A DNA stretch of 64,000 nt from Thermoflavifilum aggregans (GTDB lineage: Bacteria > Bacteroidota > Bacteroidia > Chitinophagales > Chitinophagaceae), in assembly GCF_002797735.1 (NCBI RefSeq), contig NZ_PGFG01000001.1, positions 558,001-622,000 on the forward strand, given 5' to 3'. Made by a program: the position numbers and the translations under genes. A model generated the notes under the pieces. The model saw only the letters and a program-made list of their open reading frames with translations. It was not told the DNA's origin and ran no database searches. Below are positions 45,124 to 54,241 of the stretch, in pieces (position 1 is the stretch's first letter; every line of letters starts with the position of its first letter).

Positions 45124-46017
45124 ATGAAGGCATATTTCATGATGATGGGAATAAGCCTGGGGATGATAATGTGGCAACCCGTCGGGCTGCAGGCTCAGCC
45201 ACTGCCTCTTCGCGAAAAGCCCGACAGTGCCACTTATCTCACCCACATCCTCAACGCACGCAAATGGGATCAGCTGTTTCCCAACCGGTATGGAAAATCC
45301 CGGCTGGGGCCTCATGCCGCTGATTCAGGCAAACATGATTTTTATACATTCGCAGCTTTTGTGGCAGCAGCCCGCAAGTTTCCGGGCTTTCTGGGCCAGG
45401 GATCGCCACAGGTGCGGCGCCGCGAGCTGGCCGCTTTTCTGGCACATGTGGCACAGGAAACTTCCGGGGGCTGGGACCAGGCTCCGGGTGGCTATCTGAA
45501 ATGGGGGTTGTATTTCAGGCAGGAGCAGGGCTGCACCCACGGATGCGCGCAATACAGTGTGGCCAATGCCAGCTATCCACCGCTGCCGGGCGTATCCTAT
45601 CATGGCCGGGGACCATTGCAGCTGAGCTATAATTACATGTATGGCATGTTCAGCGAAGCGTGGTTTGGCAGCAAAGACAGCTTGCTGCAGCATCCCGAAA
45701 AATTGCTGCAAGATTCCGTACTGGCCTTTGCATCGGCCATCTGGTTCTGGATGACGCCTGTAGCCAACAAACCTTCCTGCCATGCAGTAATGACCGGTCA
45801 ATGGATTCCGTCTGCAGCAGATAGTGCAGCCGGACGCCTGCCTGGATTCGGAGTCACCTTAAACATTATCAATGGAGGAGTGGAGTGCGGACATTCCCCA
45901 TCGGCGGAAACCTTGCACCGGTATGATTTTTATGAATATTTTTGCCGGCAGTTTCATACTGATCCCGGTCCTAATCTGATGTGCACCTACCAGCAACCGT
46001 TTTCCTTGCATCCCTGA
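45124..46017 (+). CDS. Secreted GH19-type chitinase/lysozyme-like glycosidase
   Basis: This 297-aa protein has a signal peptide ([19 protein letters not shown]) and a GH19 catalytic domain. The acid residue is Glu112 in [14 protein letters not shown], and the substrate-cleft motif [24 protein letters not shown] and [11 protein letters not shown] are further GH19 hallmarks. Glu134 in FRQEQ is a candidate second catalytic residue. Substrate could be chitin or peptidoglycan. It starts 4 bases after the M28 stop. No chitin-binding module is seen. Confidence 0.87.
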   Translation: MKAYFMMMGISLGMIMWQPVGLQAQPLPLREKPDSATYLTHILNARKWDQLFPNRYGKSRLGPHAADSGKHDFYTFAAFVAAARKFPGFLGQGSPQVRRRELAAFLAHVAQETSGGWDQAPGGYLKWGLYFRQEQGCTHGCAQYSVANASYPPLPGVSYHGRGPLQLSYNYMYGMFSEAWFGSKDSLLQHPEKLLQDSVLAFASAIWFWMTPVANKPSCHAVMTGQWIPSAADSAAGRLPGFGVTLNIINGGVECGHSPSAETLHRYDFYEYFCRQFHTDPGPNLMCTYQQPFSLHP

Positions 46018-46022
46018 ATACC

Positions 46023-46487
46023 ATGCAATCCATTCAATTCATCTGTCGTGATTTTGCTGCCCTTTCGCCCATGCAACTATATGCTATCTGGCAGTTGCGC
46101 AACCGGGTATTTATCGTCGAGCAGCAATGTGCCTATCTGGATGCCGATGATAAGGATCAGCAGGCTTATCATCTGATGGGTTTTTCCATATCATCGTATC
46201 AGCTTCTGGCATATACCCGTTTATTACCGCCGGGCACAGGTTTTCAGGAAATGGCTATTGGTCGTGTGGTGGTGCATCCCGATTATCGCAGCATAGGGCT
46301 GGGTAAACAATTAATGCAACAAAGCATAGAAACCATCCAGGTATTGTATGGTGCAGGACCTATCCGAATCGGAGCACAGCTTTACCTGCAAAAATTTTAT
46401 GAATCATTTGGCTTTGTTGTTTGCAGCGAGGTGTATTTGGAAGATGGTATTCCGCATGTGGAGATGATATGGATGCCCCCATCATAA
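46023..46487 (+). CDS. GNAT acetyltransferase, ElaA type
   Basis: This 154-aa acetyl-CoA-dependent N-acetyltransferase has the ElaA-like opening FAALSPMQLYAIWQLRNRVFIVEQQCAYLD and the acetyl-CoA loop region AIGRVVVHPDYRSIGLGKQLM, then ending EDGIPHVEM. The substrate is not known. The start at ATG 46023 is preferred over an upstream in-frame codon that overlaps the chitinase gene and adds residues outside the family. Confidence 0.88.
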   Translation: MQSIQFICRDFAALSPMQLYAIWQLRNRVFIVEQQCAYLDADDKDQQAYHLMGFSISSYQLLAYTRLLPPGTGFQEMAIGRVVVHPDYRSIGLGKQLMQQSIETIQVLYGAGPIRIGAQLYLQKFYESFGFVVCSEVYLEDGIPHVEMIWMPPS

Positions 46488-46560
46488 TTGCCGGATGCAG
46501 CATTTGGAAAATGCAAAAATTTTATGTTTATTTAAAAATCATTCATCTAATCTTTTTAAA

Positions 46561-46998
46561 ATGGAAAACACTGTTTCACCACAACCCACTCTTCCTCTCG
46601 AAGAAGCCGCTGTTTCGGCACTAAAAACTGCAGCTAAATGGGCAAAGGTTCTAGCCATTGCTTCTTTTGTGTTTGTGGGGCTGTTTGTATTGCTTGGTAT
46701 TGCGATTATTGCCGGTAGCTCTTCTATCAATATGTTCTACGGGTTTGGCATCAGTTCTGTGCTTGCACTTTATTATTTTGTAGCAGCCATTATTTATTTC
46801 ATTCCTTCACGATGGTTGTACCTATTTGCAACGAAGGCCCGAAAAGCAATTCGTGATATGCAAAATGACAAGCTTACCGAATCATTTCTGCATTTAAAAT
46901 CTTATTTCTATTTTTTTGGTGTTTTTATTCTGATTGTATTGATCCTGATTATTGTGGGTTTAATAGGATTCATCATTGGTTTATCCTTTCAGGGATGA
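46561..46998 (+). CDS. Small integral membrane protein (DUF5362-like)
   Basis: This 145-aa protein has a polar N-terminus (about 25 residues) and four hydrophobic segments (VLAIASFVFVGLFVLLG, SVLALYYFVAAIIYFIP, YFFGVFILIVLILIIVG and continuation). The central polar loop is KARKAIRDMQNDKLTESFLHLKSY. The plan matches DUF5362-type Bacteroidota membrane proteins as I remember them. Function is unknown. The stop overlaps the convergent downstream gene by 18 bases. Confidence 0.7.
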   Translation: MENTVSPQPTLPLEEAAVSALKTAAKWAKVLAIASFVFVGLFVLLGIAIIAGSSSINMFYGFGISSVLALYYFVAAIIYFIPSRWLYLFATKARKAIRDMQNDKLTESFLHLKSYFYFFGVFILIVLILIIVGLIGFIIGLSFQG

Positions 46999-47766
46999 TG
47001 TCGTTTTTTTGTGAATGGTGTAATGGCTTTGAAATAAAGGGATCCGGAAAAACACGGAATAATTGAAATCAAAGGCTTGTCTGTTGCTGCCCTTGCCGAA
47101 TCCGGGTATCACATAAGGTGGCACATTGGTTTTGCGTTCGGGATGATTCAGCAATGTTCTGCCACGAACAGACCAGCCCAGGTCCACATATTTTGCAATT
47201 TGTATTTTCAATCCCGCTACAATTTCCAGCCAAAAACCCTGGACGGTTTGCCGGGGGATGCTGCCATCCACATTTCCCCAGACCGTATCTGTGATATGAT
47301 AACTGTTCACAGTTTGTTGCAGCACCGCATGCCCCAAGCGGAATCCAAAATAGGCAATATCATGACGCTGATGATTGGGATCTGGTGGTAAAATGTTTTT
47401 ATCCATTCCGATTCTGTAAAAATAACCATGACTATGATATTCAAACAATCCAGATTTATTGATTTGCATTTGATGATAACCTAATTCCACTACTCCGTAC
47501 AGGTTGGGGATTATCTGCATATCGGCTGATGCTTCTACATCGCGCCTGCCTGGTTGCAGAAAAGGCATGGCTATTCTGCTCAAATCAATTCCCAGCCGAA
47601 GATCATGTGAAACCAGAATTACGCTATCATGTCGCACAGGTTGGCTGCCCGGATGCTCAGCAGCGGAGAGGGTATCTTTTTGAACAGCGGCTGTATCCGT
47701 TTTTTGCTGGGCGTGCCCGATATGCATTATCAACAGGCTAATAAAACAAACGAATATGTTCTTCAT
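46981..47766 (-). CDS. Exported protein of unknown function (DUF6048-like)
   Basis: This 261-aa protein has a signal peptide (FVCFISLLIMHIGHAQQ), a low-complexity polar stretch, and a beta-rich region like a small outer-membrane barrel (RLGIDLSRIAMPFLQPGRRD, VVELGYHQMQINKSG, YFRIPLFQSH). I relate it to DUF6048 from memory. It overlaps the upstream lipoprotein gene by 29 bases, so the two are translated from one mRNA and may form an envelope pair. Confidence 0.72.
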   Translation of the reverse strand: MKNIFVCFISLLIMHIGHAQQKTDTAAVQKDTLSAAEHPGSQPVRHDSVILVSHDLRLGIDLSRIAMPFLQPGRRDVEASADMQIIPNLYGVVELGYHQMQINKSGLFEYHSHGYFYRIGMDKNILPPDPNHQRHDIAYFGFRLGHAVLQQTVNSYHITDTVWGNVDGSIPRQTVQGFWLEIVAGLKIQIAKYVDLGWSVRGRTLLNHPERKTNVPPYVIPGFGKGSNRQAFDFNYSVFFRIPLFQSHYTIHKKTTSSLKG

Positions 47767-48208
47767 GAATGTTGATCACTGATTTGTTGACAACAGATGC
47801 TGAATCAATATGATGAGTGGTATAATGAATGGTATCGATCGTAAAAAATGTTACAAAACCACATCCCGGAGAAAGCAATTTTTGCTGACGTGCATAGTAA
47901 ATCAAAATCGTATCAGCTACATTTGCCGAATCCGGTTGAATGATAAATCCGCTGGAATCAGCCAATTGATTCAATGGCACCGAAATACTTTGTAGTGTGC
48001 TGGTATCAACCAGCAATACCGGAGGCTGGTGCAGGGTTTGCACATATGCAATGGATAACGATGTATCGTTATATTGTGTGCTATCAATCTTGTGATAAAA
48101 ACCAATGGTAAGTTTTACATCTGTAGGTTCTTCACAAATTTTGATGTCCTGATTACAGGCTGATATAATCATGAGCAGGCAAACAATTGTCCACAGCCTG
48201 AAGCGCAT
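47738..48208 (-). CDS. Lipoprotein of unknown function (DUF6452-like)
   Basis: This 156-aa lipoprotein has lipobox IISAC (Cys18) and then CEEPTDVKLTIGFYHKIDST, which resembles the opening of DUF6452 proteins. The rest is beta-rich with a late Cys in LLSPGCGFVTFF. Its 3' end overlaps the next gene by 29 bases. Function is unknown. In several Bacteroidota I recall this pair beside rlmD. Here rlmD is about 30 kb away. Confidence 0.72.
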   Translation of the reverse strand: MRFRLWTIVCLLMIISACNQDIKICEEPTDVKLTIGFYHKIDSTQYNDTSLSIAYVQTLHQPPVLLVDTSTLQSISVPLNQLADSSGFIIQPDSANVADTILIYYARQQKLLSPGCGFVTFFTIDTIHYTTHHIDSASVVNKSVINIHEEHIRLFY

Positions 48209-48299
48209 GTAACATTGTTGTTTTTGCGAAGATAGGTGAAATGAACGGAACGGATTGCTGATTCGAAATCAAACCAGCAGAAGCAGATTACACCTGCAG

Positions 48300-51194
48300 T
48301 TACGTGAGTTCCTGTTTCAGATACATACCGGTGTGGCTTTTCGGATTGTGGGCCACTTCTTCGGGGGTGCCTTGGCAAACGATATATCCGCCGCCGACTC
48401 CACCTTCCGGCCCCAGATCAATGATGTAATCTGCTACCTTGATAACATCCATGTTGTGCTCGATGACCAGTACTGTGTTGCCCCGATCAACCAGTTTCTG
48501 CAGTACGTCTAACAGATGCTGAATATCCTGAAAATGCAAGCCTGTGGTGGGTTCGTCCAGGATATAAAAGGTGCGGCCCGTATCTTTTTTGCCTAATTCA
48601 GTAGCCAGCTTCACGCGCTGGGCTTCTCCACCGGAAAGGGTAACGGCCGATTGTCCGAGTGTGATATAGCCCAGGCCTACCTCCTGCAGCACTTTGATTT
48701 TGCGATAGAGATAGGGGATGGATTGAAAAAATTCCACTGCTTCATCCACCGTCATGTCGAGCACATCGGCGATGGATTTGCCTTTGTAGCGGATTTCAAG
48801 GGTTTCCCGGTTATATCTTCTGCCATGGCATTGCTCACAGGGCACATACACATCGGGCAGGAAGTTCATTTCGATGGTACGCCAGCCGGCACCTTCGCAG
48901 GCTGGGCAACGGCCCGCCTTCACATTGAAGGAAAAACGACCTGCATTATATCCGCGGATTTTGGATTCGGGCAGCTGGGCAAAAAGCTGGCGGATATCCG
49001 TAAAAAAACCGCAATACGTAGCCGGATTGCTGCGGGGTGTGCGGCCGATGGGCGATTGATCAATTTCAATAACCTTATCAATGTATTCCAGCCCTTCTAT
49101 TTTCTGGTAGGGCAAAGGCTGGGTACGTGACCCGTAGCAATAGGCATGCAGAACAGGAAACAGGGTTTCGTTGATCAGGGTGGATTTGCCGCTGCCACTC
49201 ACGCCGGTGATGCAGATGAAAGTGCCCAGGGGGAAGCTCACATCTATTTTTTTCAGGTTGTTGCCGCTGGCGCCGTAAAGTTTCAGGTACAGGCCATTTC
49301 CTTTTCTGCGTTGGGCGGGTAAAGGAATTTTTTGTTCGCCCCGCAGATAGGCAGCTGTGAGCGTAGGTAATTGTTTGAATTCCTCCGGTGCACCTTCTCC
49401 CACGATATGTCCGCCATGTACACCGGCGCCCGGACCGATGTCAATGATATAATCCGATTCCAGCATGATGTCGCGGTCGTGTTCCACCACGATAACGGTA
49501 TTGCCCATCTGACAGAGCTCCTTCAGCGATTGGATGAGGCGATGGTTATCGCGCTGGTGCAAGCCAATGCTGGGTTCATCCAGGATGTAGGTGATGCCCA
49601 TGAGCTGGGAGCCGATTTGTGTAGCCAGCCGGATACGCTGTGACTCTCCCCCGCTCAGGGTTTTGCTGGGGCGGTCGAGGGTCAGGTAATCCAGCCCCAC
49701 CTGCAGCAGAAAGTGCAGGCGGTCATGAATTTCTTTCAGCACATCGTGCCCGATTTTCAGCTGTCGCTCGTTCAGATGCCGGGGTAGATCATCAAACCAG
49801 GCCTGCAGGCTACGCAGGTCCATGGCACTGAGCTCGGCAATATTTTTATGATGGATTTTGAACCAGAGACTTTCCTTTTTCAGGCGGGTACCGTTGCATT
49901 CCGGGCAAGGAGCCAGCTTCATGAATCCTTCAGCCCAGCTGCGCACCATATCGGAAGGACTTTCATAAAAATAGCGCATCACCTGGTTGGCCACGCCTTC
50001 AAACCCGGTTTCGTAAGATTGGTAAAAATCTTCTTCAAAGCCCAGATCCACCGTTACTTTTTCTTCTTCACTGCCGTAAAGCAACAGGTTGAGGATTTTG
50101 CGTGGCAGGTTTTTGATGGGTGTACGCAGGGAAAACCCATGTTTGCGCGCCAGTTGCTGGATTTGTTTGAAAATGAAATTATCTTTCATTTCCCCCAGCG
50201 GCGCCAGTCCGCCTTCTTCAATTGATTTTTCTGGATCCGGAATCAGGGCATCCGGATCAATCTGGTAGATGGCGCCCAGGCCTTTGCAGCGGGGACAGGC
50301 ACCGTAAGGTGAATTGAAGGAAAAGGTGTTGGGCGATGGCTCTTCGTAGGAAATACCTGTATCCGCACACATCAGGTGTTTGCTGAATACATGCAGTTTC
50401 TGGCTTGGATGCTCCAACACATAGATCAGGCCTTTTCCTGTTTCCAGGGCTTTTTGCACGCTCTGAGTGATCCGGGTTTTCTGATCTTTCTCCACCTGTA
50501 TCCGGTCAACGACGATTTCGATATCGTGCATTTTGTACCTGTCCACCTGCATTTTGGGTACCAGTTCTCGGATTTCGCCATCAACCCGCACTTTCAGATA
50601 GCCCTGCTTGCGCAGCTGTTCAAACAGCTCCCGGTAGTGGCCTTTGCGTCCGCGTACCACCGGTGCCAGCAGGATGAGTTTCTGATGGAGAAATTTTTTG
50701 AACAGATGGTGGATGATTTCTTCTTCTGAGAAGCGGATCATTTTTTTGCCTGTATTGTACGAATAAGCTTCGCCGATACGGGCAAACAAAAGGCGCATGA
50801 AATCATATACTTCCGTTACCGTACCCACTGTGGAACGGGGGCTGCGGCCCGTGGTCTTTTGTTCGATGGATATCACAGGCGACAGGCCAGTAATCTGATC
50901 CACATCCGGCCGTTCCAGTTCACCAATGAACTGGCGGGCATAAGCCCCGAAACTCTCCAGATAACGCCGTTGTCCTTCTGCATAAATGGTATCGAAAGCC
51001 AGCGAAGATTTGCCGCTGCCACTGACACCGGTAATTACCACCAGCCGGTTTTTGGGGATGGTTACAGAAATATTCTTCAGGTTGTGTACCCGGGCACCCT
51101 GTACGGCAATTCCTTCCTCTTCTGCAACGGCTGGAGATGCAATAGCATCAGATGCATGTAGCCGGGGTTCTGCTTCACTTGTTTTCTGATTCAT
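48300..51194 (-). CDS. uvrA: Excinuclease ABC subunit A
   Basis: UvrA is the damage-sensing ATPase of nucleotide excision repair. The 964-aa protein has two ABC modules: Walker [21 protein letters not shown] and, in the second half, [14 protein letters not shown]. It has [16 protein letters not shown] and [16 protein letters not shown] signatures, and zinc sites at [10 protein letters not shown] and the CPACEG...CEQCHG region. The length is close to the 940 aa of E. coli. The first 28 residues are a poorly conserved tail. It is transcribed alone from a -7 element just upstream. Confidence 0.97.
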   Translation of the reverse strand: MNQKTSEAEPRLHASDAIASPAVAEEEGIAVQGARVHNLKNISVTIPKNRLVVITGVSGSGKSSLAFDTIYAEGQRRYLESFGAYARQFIGELERPDVDQITGLSPVISIEQKTTGRSPRSTVGTVTEVYDFMRLLFARIGEAYSYNTGKKMIRFSEEEIIHHLFKKFLHQKLILLAPVVRGRKGHYRELFEQLRKQGYLKVRVDGEIRELVPKMQVDRYKMHDIEIVVDRIQVEKDQKTRITQSVQKALETGKGLIYVLEHPSQKLHVFSKHLMCADTGISYEEPSPNTFSFNSPYGACPRCKGLGAIYQIDPDALIPDPEKSIEEGGLAPLGEMKDNFIFKQIQQLARKHGFSLRTPIKNLPRKILNLLLYGSEEEKVTVDLGFEEDFYQSYETGFEGVANQVMRYFYESPSDMVRSWAEGFMKLAPCPECNGTRLKKESLWFKIHHKNIAELSAMDLRSLQAWFDDLPRHLNERQLKIGHDVLKEIHDRLHFLLQVGLDYLTLDRPSKTLSGGESQRIRLATQIGSQLMGITYILDEPSIGLHQRDNHRLIQSLKELCQMGNTVIVVEHDRDIMLESDYIIDIGPGAGVHGGHIVGEGAPEEFKQLPTLTAAYLRGEQKIPLPAQRRKGNGLYLKLYGASGNNLKKIDVSFPLGTFICITGVSGSGKSTLINETLFPVLHAYCYGSRTQPLPYQKIEGLEYIDKVIEIDQSPIGRTPRSNPATYCGFFTDIRQLFAQLPESKIRGYNAGRFSFNVKAGRCPACEGAGWRTIEMNFLPDVYVPCEQCHGRRYNRETLEIRYKGKSIADVLDMTVDEAVEFFQSIPYLYRKIKVLQEVGLGYITLGQSAVTLSGGEAQRVKLATELGKKDTGRTFYILDEPTTGLHFQDIQHLLDVLQKLVDRGNTVLVIEHNMDVIKVADYIIDLGPEGGVGGGYIVCQGTPEEVAHNPKSHTGMYLKQELT

Positions 51195-51223
51195 GCCCTA
51201 AGGTTCAACGCGTGATTTAGAAA

Positions 51224-51231
51224 CAAAACTA
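51224..51231 (-). promoter_or_regulatory. -7 element (TAGTTTTG) of uvrA
   Basis: The minus-strand TAGTTTTG matches TAnnTTTG and lies 29 bases upstream of the uvrA ATG. No SOS-type operator was recognised around it. Confidence 0.45.
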
Positions 51232-51284
51232 CGGAGAGAAAGTTTGCACAGCACAGATGCAATCAGCTTTGACAGGAAAAAGAA

Positions 51285-51308
51285 AAAAGGATGGATGTCC
51301 ATCCTTTT
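51285..51308 (-). terminator. Rho-independent terminator downstream of tRNA-Ser
   Basis: AAAAGGATGGA and TCCATCCTTTT form a perfect 11-bp stem with a 2-base centre. On the minus strand it is followed by a T-rich tract (TTCTTTTT). It begins 4 bases past the tRNA 3' end and separates the tRNA from uvrA. Confidence 0.85.
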
Positions 51309-51311
51309 CAG

Positions 51312-51401
51312 CGGTGAGGGCGGGATTCGAACCCGCGGTGGCGCTTTGGGCACCACGACGGTTTAGCAAACCGCTCCTTTCGGCCTCTCAGGCACCTCAC
51401 C
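51312..51401 (-). tRNA. tRNA-Ser, anticodon GCU
   Basis: The minus strand folds as a 90-base class II tRNA. The acceptor stem is GGTGAGG with CCTCACC and discriminator G. The anticodon stem-loop GCGGT-TTGCTAA-ACCGT reads GCT, decoding AGC and AGU serine codons. A long variable arm (GTGGTGCCCAAAGCGCCAC) and the T arm CGGG-TTCGAAT-CCCG are present. The 3' CCA is not encoded. A -7 element and a strong terminator flank it. Confidence 0.96.
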
Positions 51402-51413
51402 CAATAAGCTTTG

Positions 51414-51421
51414 CAAATATA
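51414..51421 (-). promoter_or_regulatory. -7 element (TATATTTG) of tRNA-Ser
   Basis: The minus-strand TATATTTG matches TAnnTTTG and ends 12 bases before the mature tRNA 5' end. This places the transcription start close to the tRNA and makes a monocistronic transcript likely, although read-through from dnaA is possible. Confidence 0.55.
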
Positions 51422-51446
51422 TGATTTTCTCGTTAGGTTCTATGAT

Positions 51447-52883
51447 TTACAGAGCCGATAGCTGCACCTTTTGCTGCAATTCCATCAGCATTTCCCGGAA
51501 AGCTGTATCGGTTTCCATCAGGTCTTTCACTGTCTGGCAGGAATGGATAACCGTAGTATGATCCCTGCCTCCGAAATGTTCCCCGATGGTTTTGAGTGAG
51601 TTCTTGGTAAATGATTTGGCCAGATACATGGTAATCTGCCTTGCCTGTACGATTTCGCGTTTGCGTGTTTTTTCCAGCAGTTTTTCATAGGGTACGCCCA
51701 GGTGTTCGCACACCATCCGCTGGATGGCTTCGATGGTGATTTCTTTGGAAGATGTTTTGATAAAAGATTTCAGCACTTTTTTAGCCAGATCCAGATCAAT
51801 TTCTTTCCGGTTCAGGGATGATTGTGCCAGCAAGGAGATGAGCGCGCCCTCCAGTTCCCGCACGTTGGTCTGGATATTATAGGCAATGTATTTGACTACT
51901 TCTTTGGGCATTTCCAGTCCATCGTTGCGCATTTTGTTTTCCAGGATTTCCATGCGGGTTTCAAAATCAGGCACCTGTAGGTCGGCACTCAATCCCCAGC
52001 GGAAACGGCTCAGCAAGCGTTCCTGTACTTTTTCCAGGTCTTTGGGAGGCTTATCGGAAGTTAAGACCAATTGCTTGCCGGATTGATGCAGATGGTTGAA
52101 AATGGCAAAGAAAGCATCCTGTGATTTTTCAGCATTGGCAAAAAACTGAATATCATCTAGGATCAGCACATCAATGAGCTGGTAAAAATGAATGAAATCG
52201 TTGATGGCGTTATGTTTGGAATGGTCGATAAACTGGTTGATGAATTTTTCGGTGCTCACATACAGTACGGTTTTGTGGGGATGCAATTTTTTCACAGCGT
52301 TGCCCACAGCCTGTGCGAGATGGGTTTTGCCCAGTCCCACCCCTCCGTAGATGACTAGCGGGTTGAAGGAGGTGGCGCCAGGTTTTTCTGCCACGGCTTT
52401 TCCTGCTCGCCGTGCCACCCGGTTGCAGTCGCCCTCTATGAATGTTTCAAAGGTGTAATGAGGATTGAGCTGCGAGTCAATCTGAATGCGTTTCAATCCC
52501 GGTATTACGAAAGGATTTTTAACGGGCGTGTTTTGCTGAAACAATGGAAAATCCACTTCATTCTGGGTTTGCGGTTTGTCATAATGAGTGGGCATATCTA
52601 CCGTAGCCGGATGGCGCTGGGCTGAACCTTTTTCCACCACAATGCGATATTCAAGCCGGGCATCTTTTCCAAGTTCCCGCCGCAAAATCTTGGCCAGTAA
52701 TTCCACATAATGTTCTTCCAGATATTCGTAAAAGAACTGACTGGGCACCTGGATGGTCAGTACATTGTTTTCCAGTTTTACAGGCTTAATAGGTTCAAAC
52801 CAGGTTTTGTATGGTTGCCATTCCACAATATCTCGGATAATACTCAAACATTTTTCCCATACGGCTTCGCAATTTTTTTCCAT
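51447..52883 (-). CDS. dnaA: Chromosomal replication initiator DnaA
   Basis: DnaA binds oriC boxes and opens the origin. The 478-aa protein has the N-terminal DnaB-interacting domain I (WEKCLSIIRDIVEWQPYKTWF), a variable linker, the AAA+ domain with Walker A YGGVGLGKTHLAQAVGN and Walker B LILDDIQFF. The DNA-binding domain IV has the signature GGRDHTTVIHSCQTV. dnaN, gyrB and rnpA are not adjacent, in keeping with the loose dnaA context of Bacteroidota. tRNA-Ser lies downstream on the same strand. Confidence 0.97.
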   Translation of the reverse strand: MEKNCEAVWEKCLSIIRDIVEWQPYKTWFEPIKPVKLENNVLTIQVPSQFFYEYLEEHYVELLAKILRRELGKDARLEYRIVVEKGSAQRHPATVDMPTHYDKPQTQNEVDFPLFQQNTPVKNPFVIPGLKRIQIDSQLNPHYTFETFIEGDCNRVARRAGKAVAEKPGATSFNPLVIYGGVGLGKTHLAQAVGNAVKKLHPHKTVLYVSTEKFINQFIDHSKHNAINDFIHFYQLIDVLILDDIQFFANAEKSQDAFFAIFNHLHQSGKQLVLTSDKPPKDLEKVQERLLSRFRWGLSADLQVPDFETRMEILENKMRNDGLEMPKEVVKYIAYNIQTNVRELEGALISLLAQSSLNRKEIDLDLAKKVLKSFIKTSSKEITIEAIQRMVCEHLGVPYEKLLEKTRKREIVQARQITMYLAKSFTKNSLKTIGEHFGGRDHTTVIHSCQTVKDLMETDTAFREMLMELQQKVQLSAL

Positions 52884-53218
52884 GTATCAGGTTTATTTTG
52901 TATTCGGTCAGTTTAGAAAAAAATCTGGGAAATCTTCAGCCAGCAAGGCCTGAAAATTTCCTGGAGGGGGAGCGAATTTCATGAGAAATTTCTGAAAAAA
53001 AAAATGCTACACCTCTTGTTTGTTTTCAAAATCCTTTTTAAATAAAGGATACTTTATGCAACAACAACATTTTCTTCATACCATGAAAATTCGCTTCCAG
53101 AAAGGGTTTGAAAAGATGCTGACAAAAATTCATTCCTGCAAAAGCTTTATTTAGCCTTCACATTATGCAACTTATCACACAGAAAAAACTATGGCAGTTG
53201 AAATATAGTAAATTTTCA
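52884..53218. other. AT-rich dnaA upstream region with inverted repeats
   Basis: No gene is evident. Two short inverted repeats stand out: AATTTC-atga-GAAATT around 52976-52991, and ATCCTTT-TTAAAT-AAAGGAT at 53031-53050. I found no perfect TTATCCACA-type DnaA boxes and no array of near matches, only one weak TTATCACAC at about 53172. Origin function is therefore not supported, while dnaA regulation is possible. Confidence 0.4.
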
Positions 53219-53249
53219 TTGATCTCTCCAAACAGAAATTGTATATTTG
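53219..53249 (+). promoter_or_regulatory. Promoter of the DUF3127 gene (TTG, 20 bases, TATATTTG)
   Basis: TATATTTG at 53242-53249 matches the -7 element, and a TTG at 53219-53221 lies 20 bases upstream in the -33 position. This is one of the best-spaced Bacteroidota promoters in the window. The start codon follows 45 bases later. Confidence 0.55.
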
Positions 53250-53294
53250 CCCAAAGAGATATATTTATTCGGTATCCCCTAAAAATCTTTGATC

Positions 53295-53690
53295 ATGAGC
53301 TTCGAAGTTACCGGCAAAATTGTTGCCAAATTTGATGTTGTCCAGCGCACCGAAAGCTTTCGTACGCGCGAGTTTGTCATTGAAAAAACAGATGATATCG
53401 GTGGTAAATTTATCAGCCAATACATTAAATTTCAACTGGTTCAGGATCGTACAGCACTGATTGATCGTTTTCAGGAAGGAGATGAAGTAAAAGTGAGTTT
53501 TAATTTGAAAGGCAGCAAATGGGAAAAAGATGGCCGGGTAAATTATATCACTAACCTGGATGCCTGGAAAATTGAGCTGGTTCAGCCCTCACAAAGTATG
53601 TCATCCGCCTCTGTCATGTCTGACATGAATAGCGGTTATAATCCCGCACCGCAGGAAGATATGTCAGAAGGGGATGATTTGCCTTTCTGA
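53295..53690 (+). CDS. DUF3127 protein with SSB-like acidic C-terminal tip
   Basis: This 131-aa protein has an OB-fold-like domain (about residues 1-95: SFEVTGKIVAKFDVVQRTES, KFISQYIKFQLVQDRTALID, DEVKVSFNLKGSKWEKDGRVNYITNLDAWKIE). A flexible linker leads to the ending SEGDDLPF. That tail copies the SSB C-terminal tip (E. coli DDDIPF), which docks many DNA repair and replication proteins. DUF3127 is known as a Bacteroidota family. A role in single-stranded DNA handling is inferred from the tail and fold. A strong terminator follows. Confidence 0.88.
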   Translation: MSFEVTGKIVAKFDVVQRTESFRTREFVIEKTDDIGGKFISQYIKFQLVQDRTALIDRFQEGDEVKVSFNLKGSKWEKDGRVNYITNLDAWKIELVQPSQSMSSASVMSDMNSGYNPAPQEDMSEGDDLPF

Positions 53691-53731
53691 TGCATTTCAT
53701 GGGTAGGATTTACCATTGAAATTTAAAGCTG

Positions 53732-53766
53732 AAACGGATATGTATCATATCCGTTTTTTATTTTTT
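53732..53766 (+). terminator. Rho-independent terminator of the DUF3127 gene
   Basis: AAACGGATATG (53732-53742) pairs with CATATCCGTTT (53746-53756) around a 3-base loop, and is followed by TTTTATTTTTTG. It lies 41 bases past the stop codon. Confidence 0.85.
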
Positions 53767-54053
53767 GTTGCTTTTCATGCGCTATATTAAAGTTTGTTTA
53801 TGCATGAAATGAAAAGGAAATTTTATTTACTTCTCGCTGAATCTGTAGAATGTAATGTTATCTCATAATACATACCAATAGGTAATATTTTATATTTCAA
53901 GCACATTTCTTCAAATGCAGTAAAATGCCTGCAAAAAATTTGCATAAAACAAGAAAGCAAATCTATTCTAATCACCTGAGTTACCGCTCATACATTTGTT
54001 TCAACTACTATAGCAACATTATTGCGTATAGCACAAAATAATTAAAATATTTA
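53767..54053. other. AT-rich intergenic stretch, no gene seen
   Basis: This stretch lies between the DUF3127 terminator and the promoter-like block at 54054. It is strongly AT-rich and has stops in all frames at short intervals. I see no tRNA, riboswitch-like fold or mobile-element end. Confidence 0.5.
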
Positions 54054-54101
54054 TTTGCTGATATCATTATGTATGCTTGTATTTTTGCTGATACATATCA
54101 G
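54054..54101 (+). promoter_or_regulatory. Putative regulated promoter of the ABC exporter operon
   Basis: A TTTG at 54054-54057 and TATTTTTG at 54080-54087 are separated by 22 bases, close to the -33/-7 layout. The -7 element is followed directly by the palindrome CTGATA-CA-TATCAG (54088-54101), and the 10-mer TTTGCTGATA occurs twice (54054 and 54084). This looks like an operator at a promoter, with a leader of about 140 bases before the ABC gene. No regulator gene is adjacent. Confidence 0.4.
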
Positions 54102-54241
54102 TATGATGGGAGCTGAATGGATAAAAGAAATGGTTGCTGAACGGATAAGCTGATAGTAAGCTATATTCTTCATGTAAAAATAACATGCAAGTTTTTGGTT
54201 TACAGAAAGTTTTTCTATTTTGGAGCTAAAATATTCCTTGA

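Noticed and set aside
52884-53218. A chromosomal origin beside dnaA
   Set aside because: There is no cluster of DnaA boxes and no dnaN, gyrB or rnpA nearby. Bacteroidota origins are often not next to dnaA.
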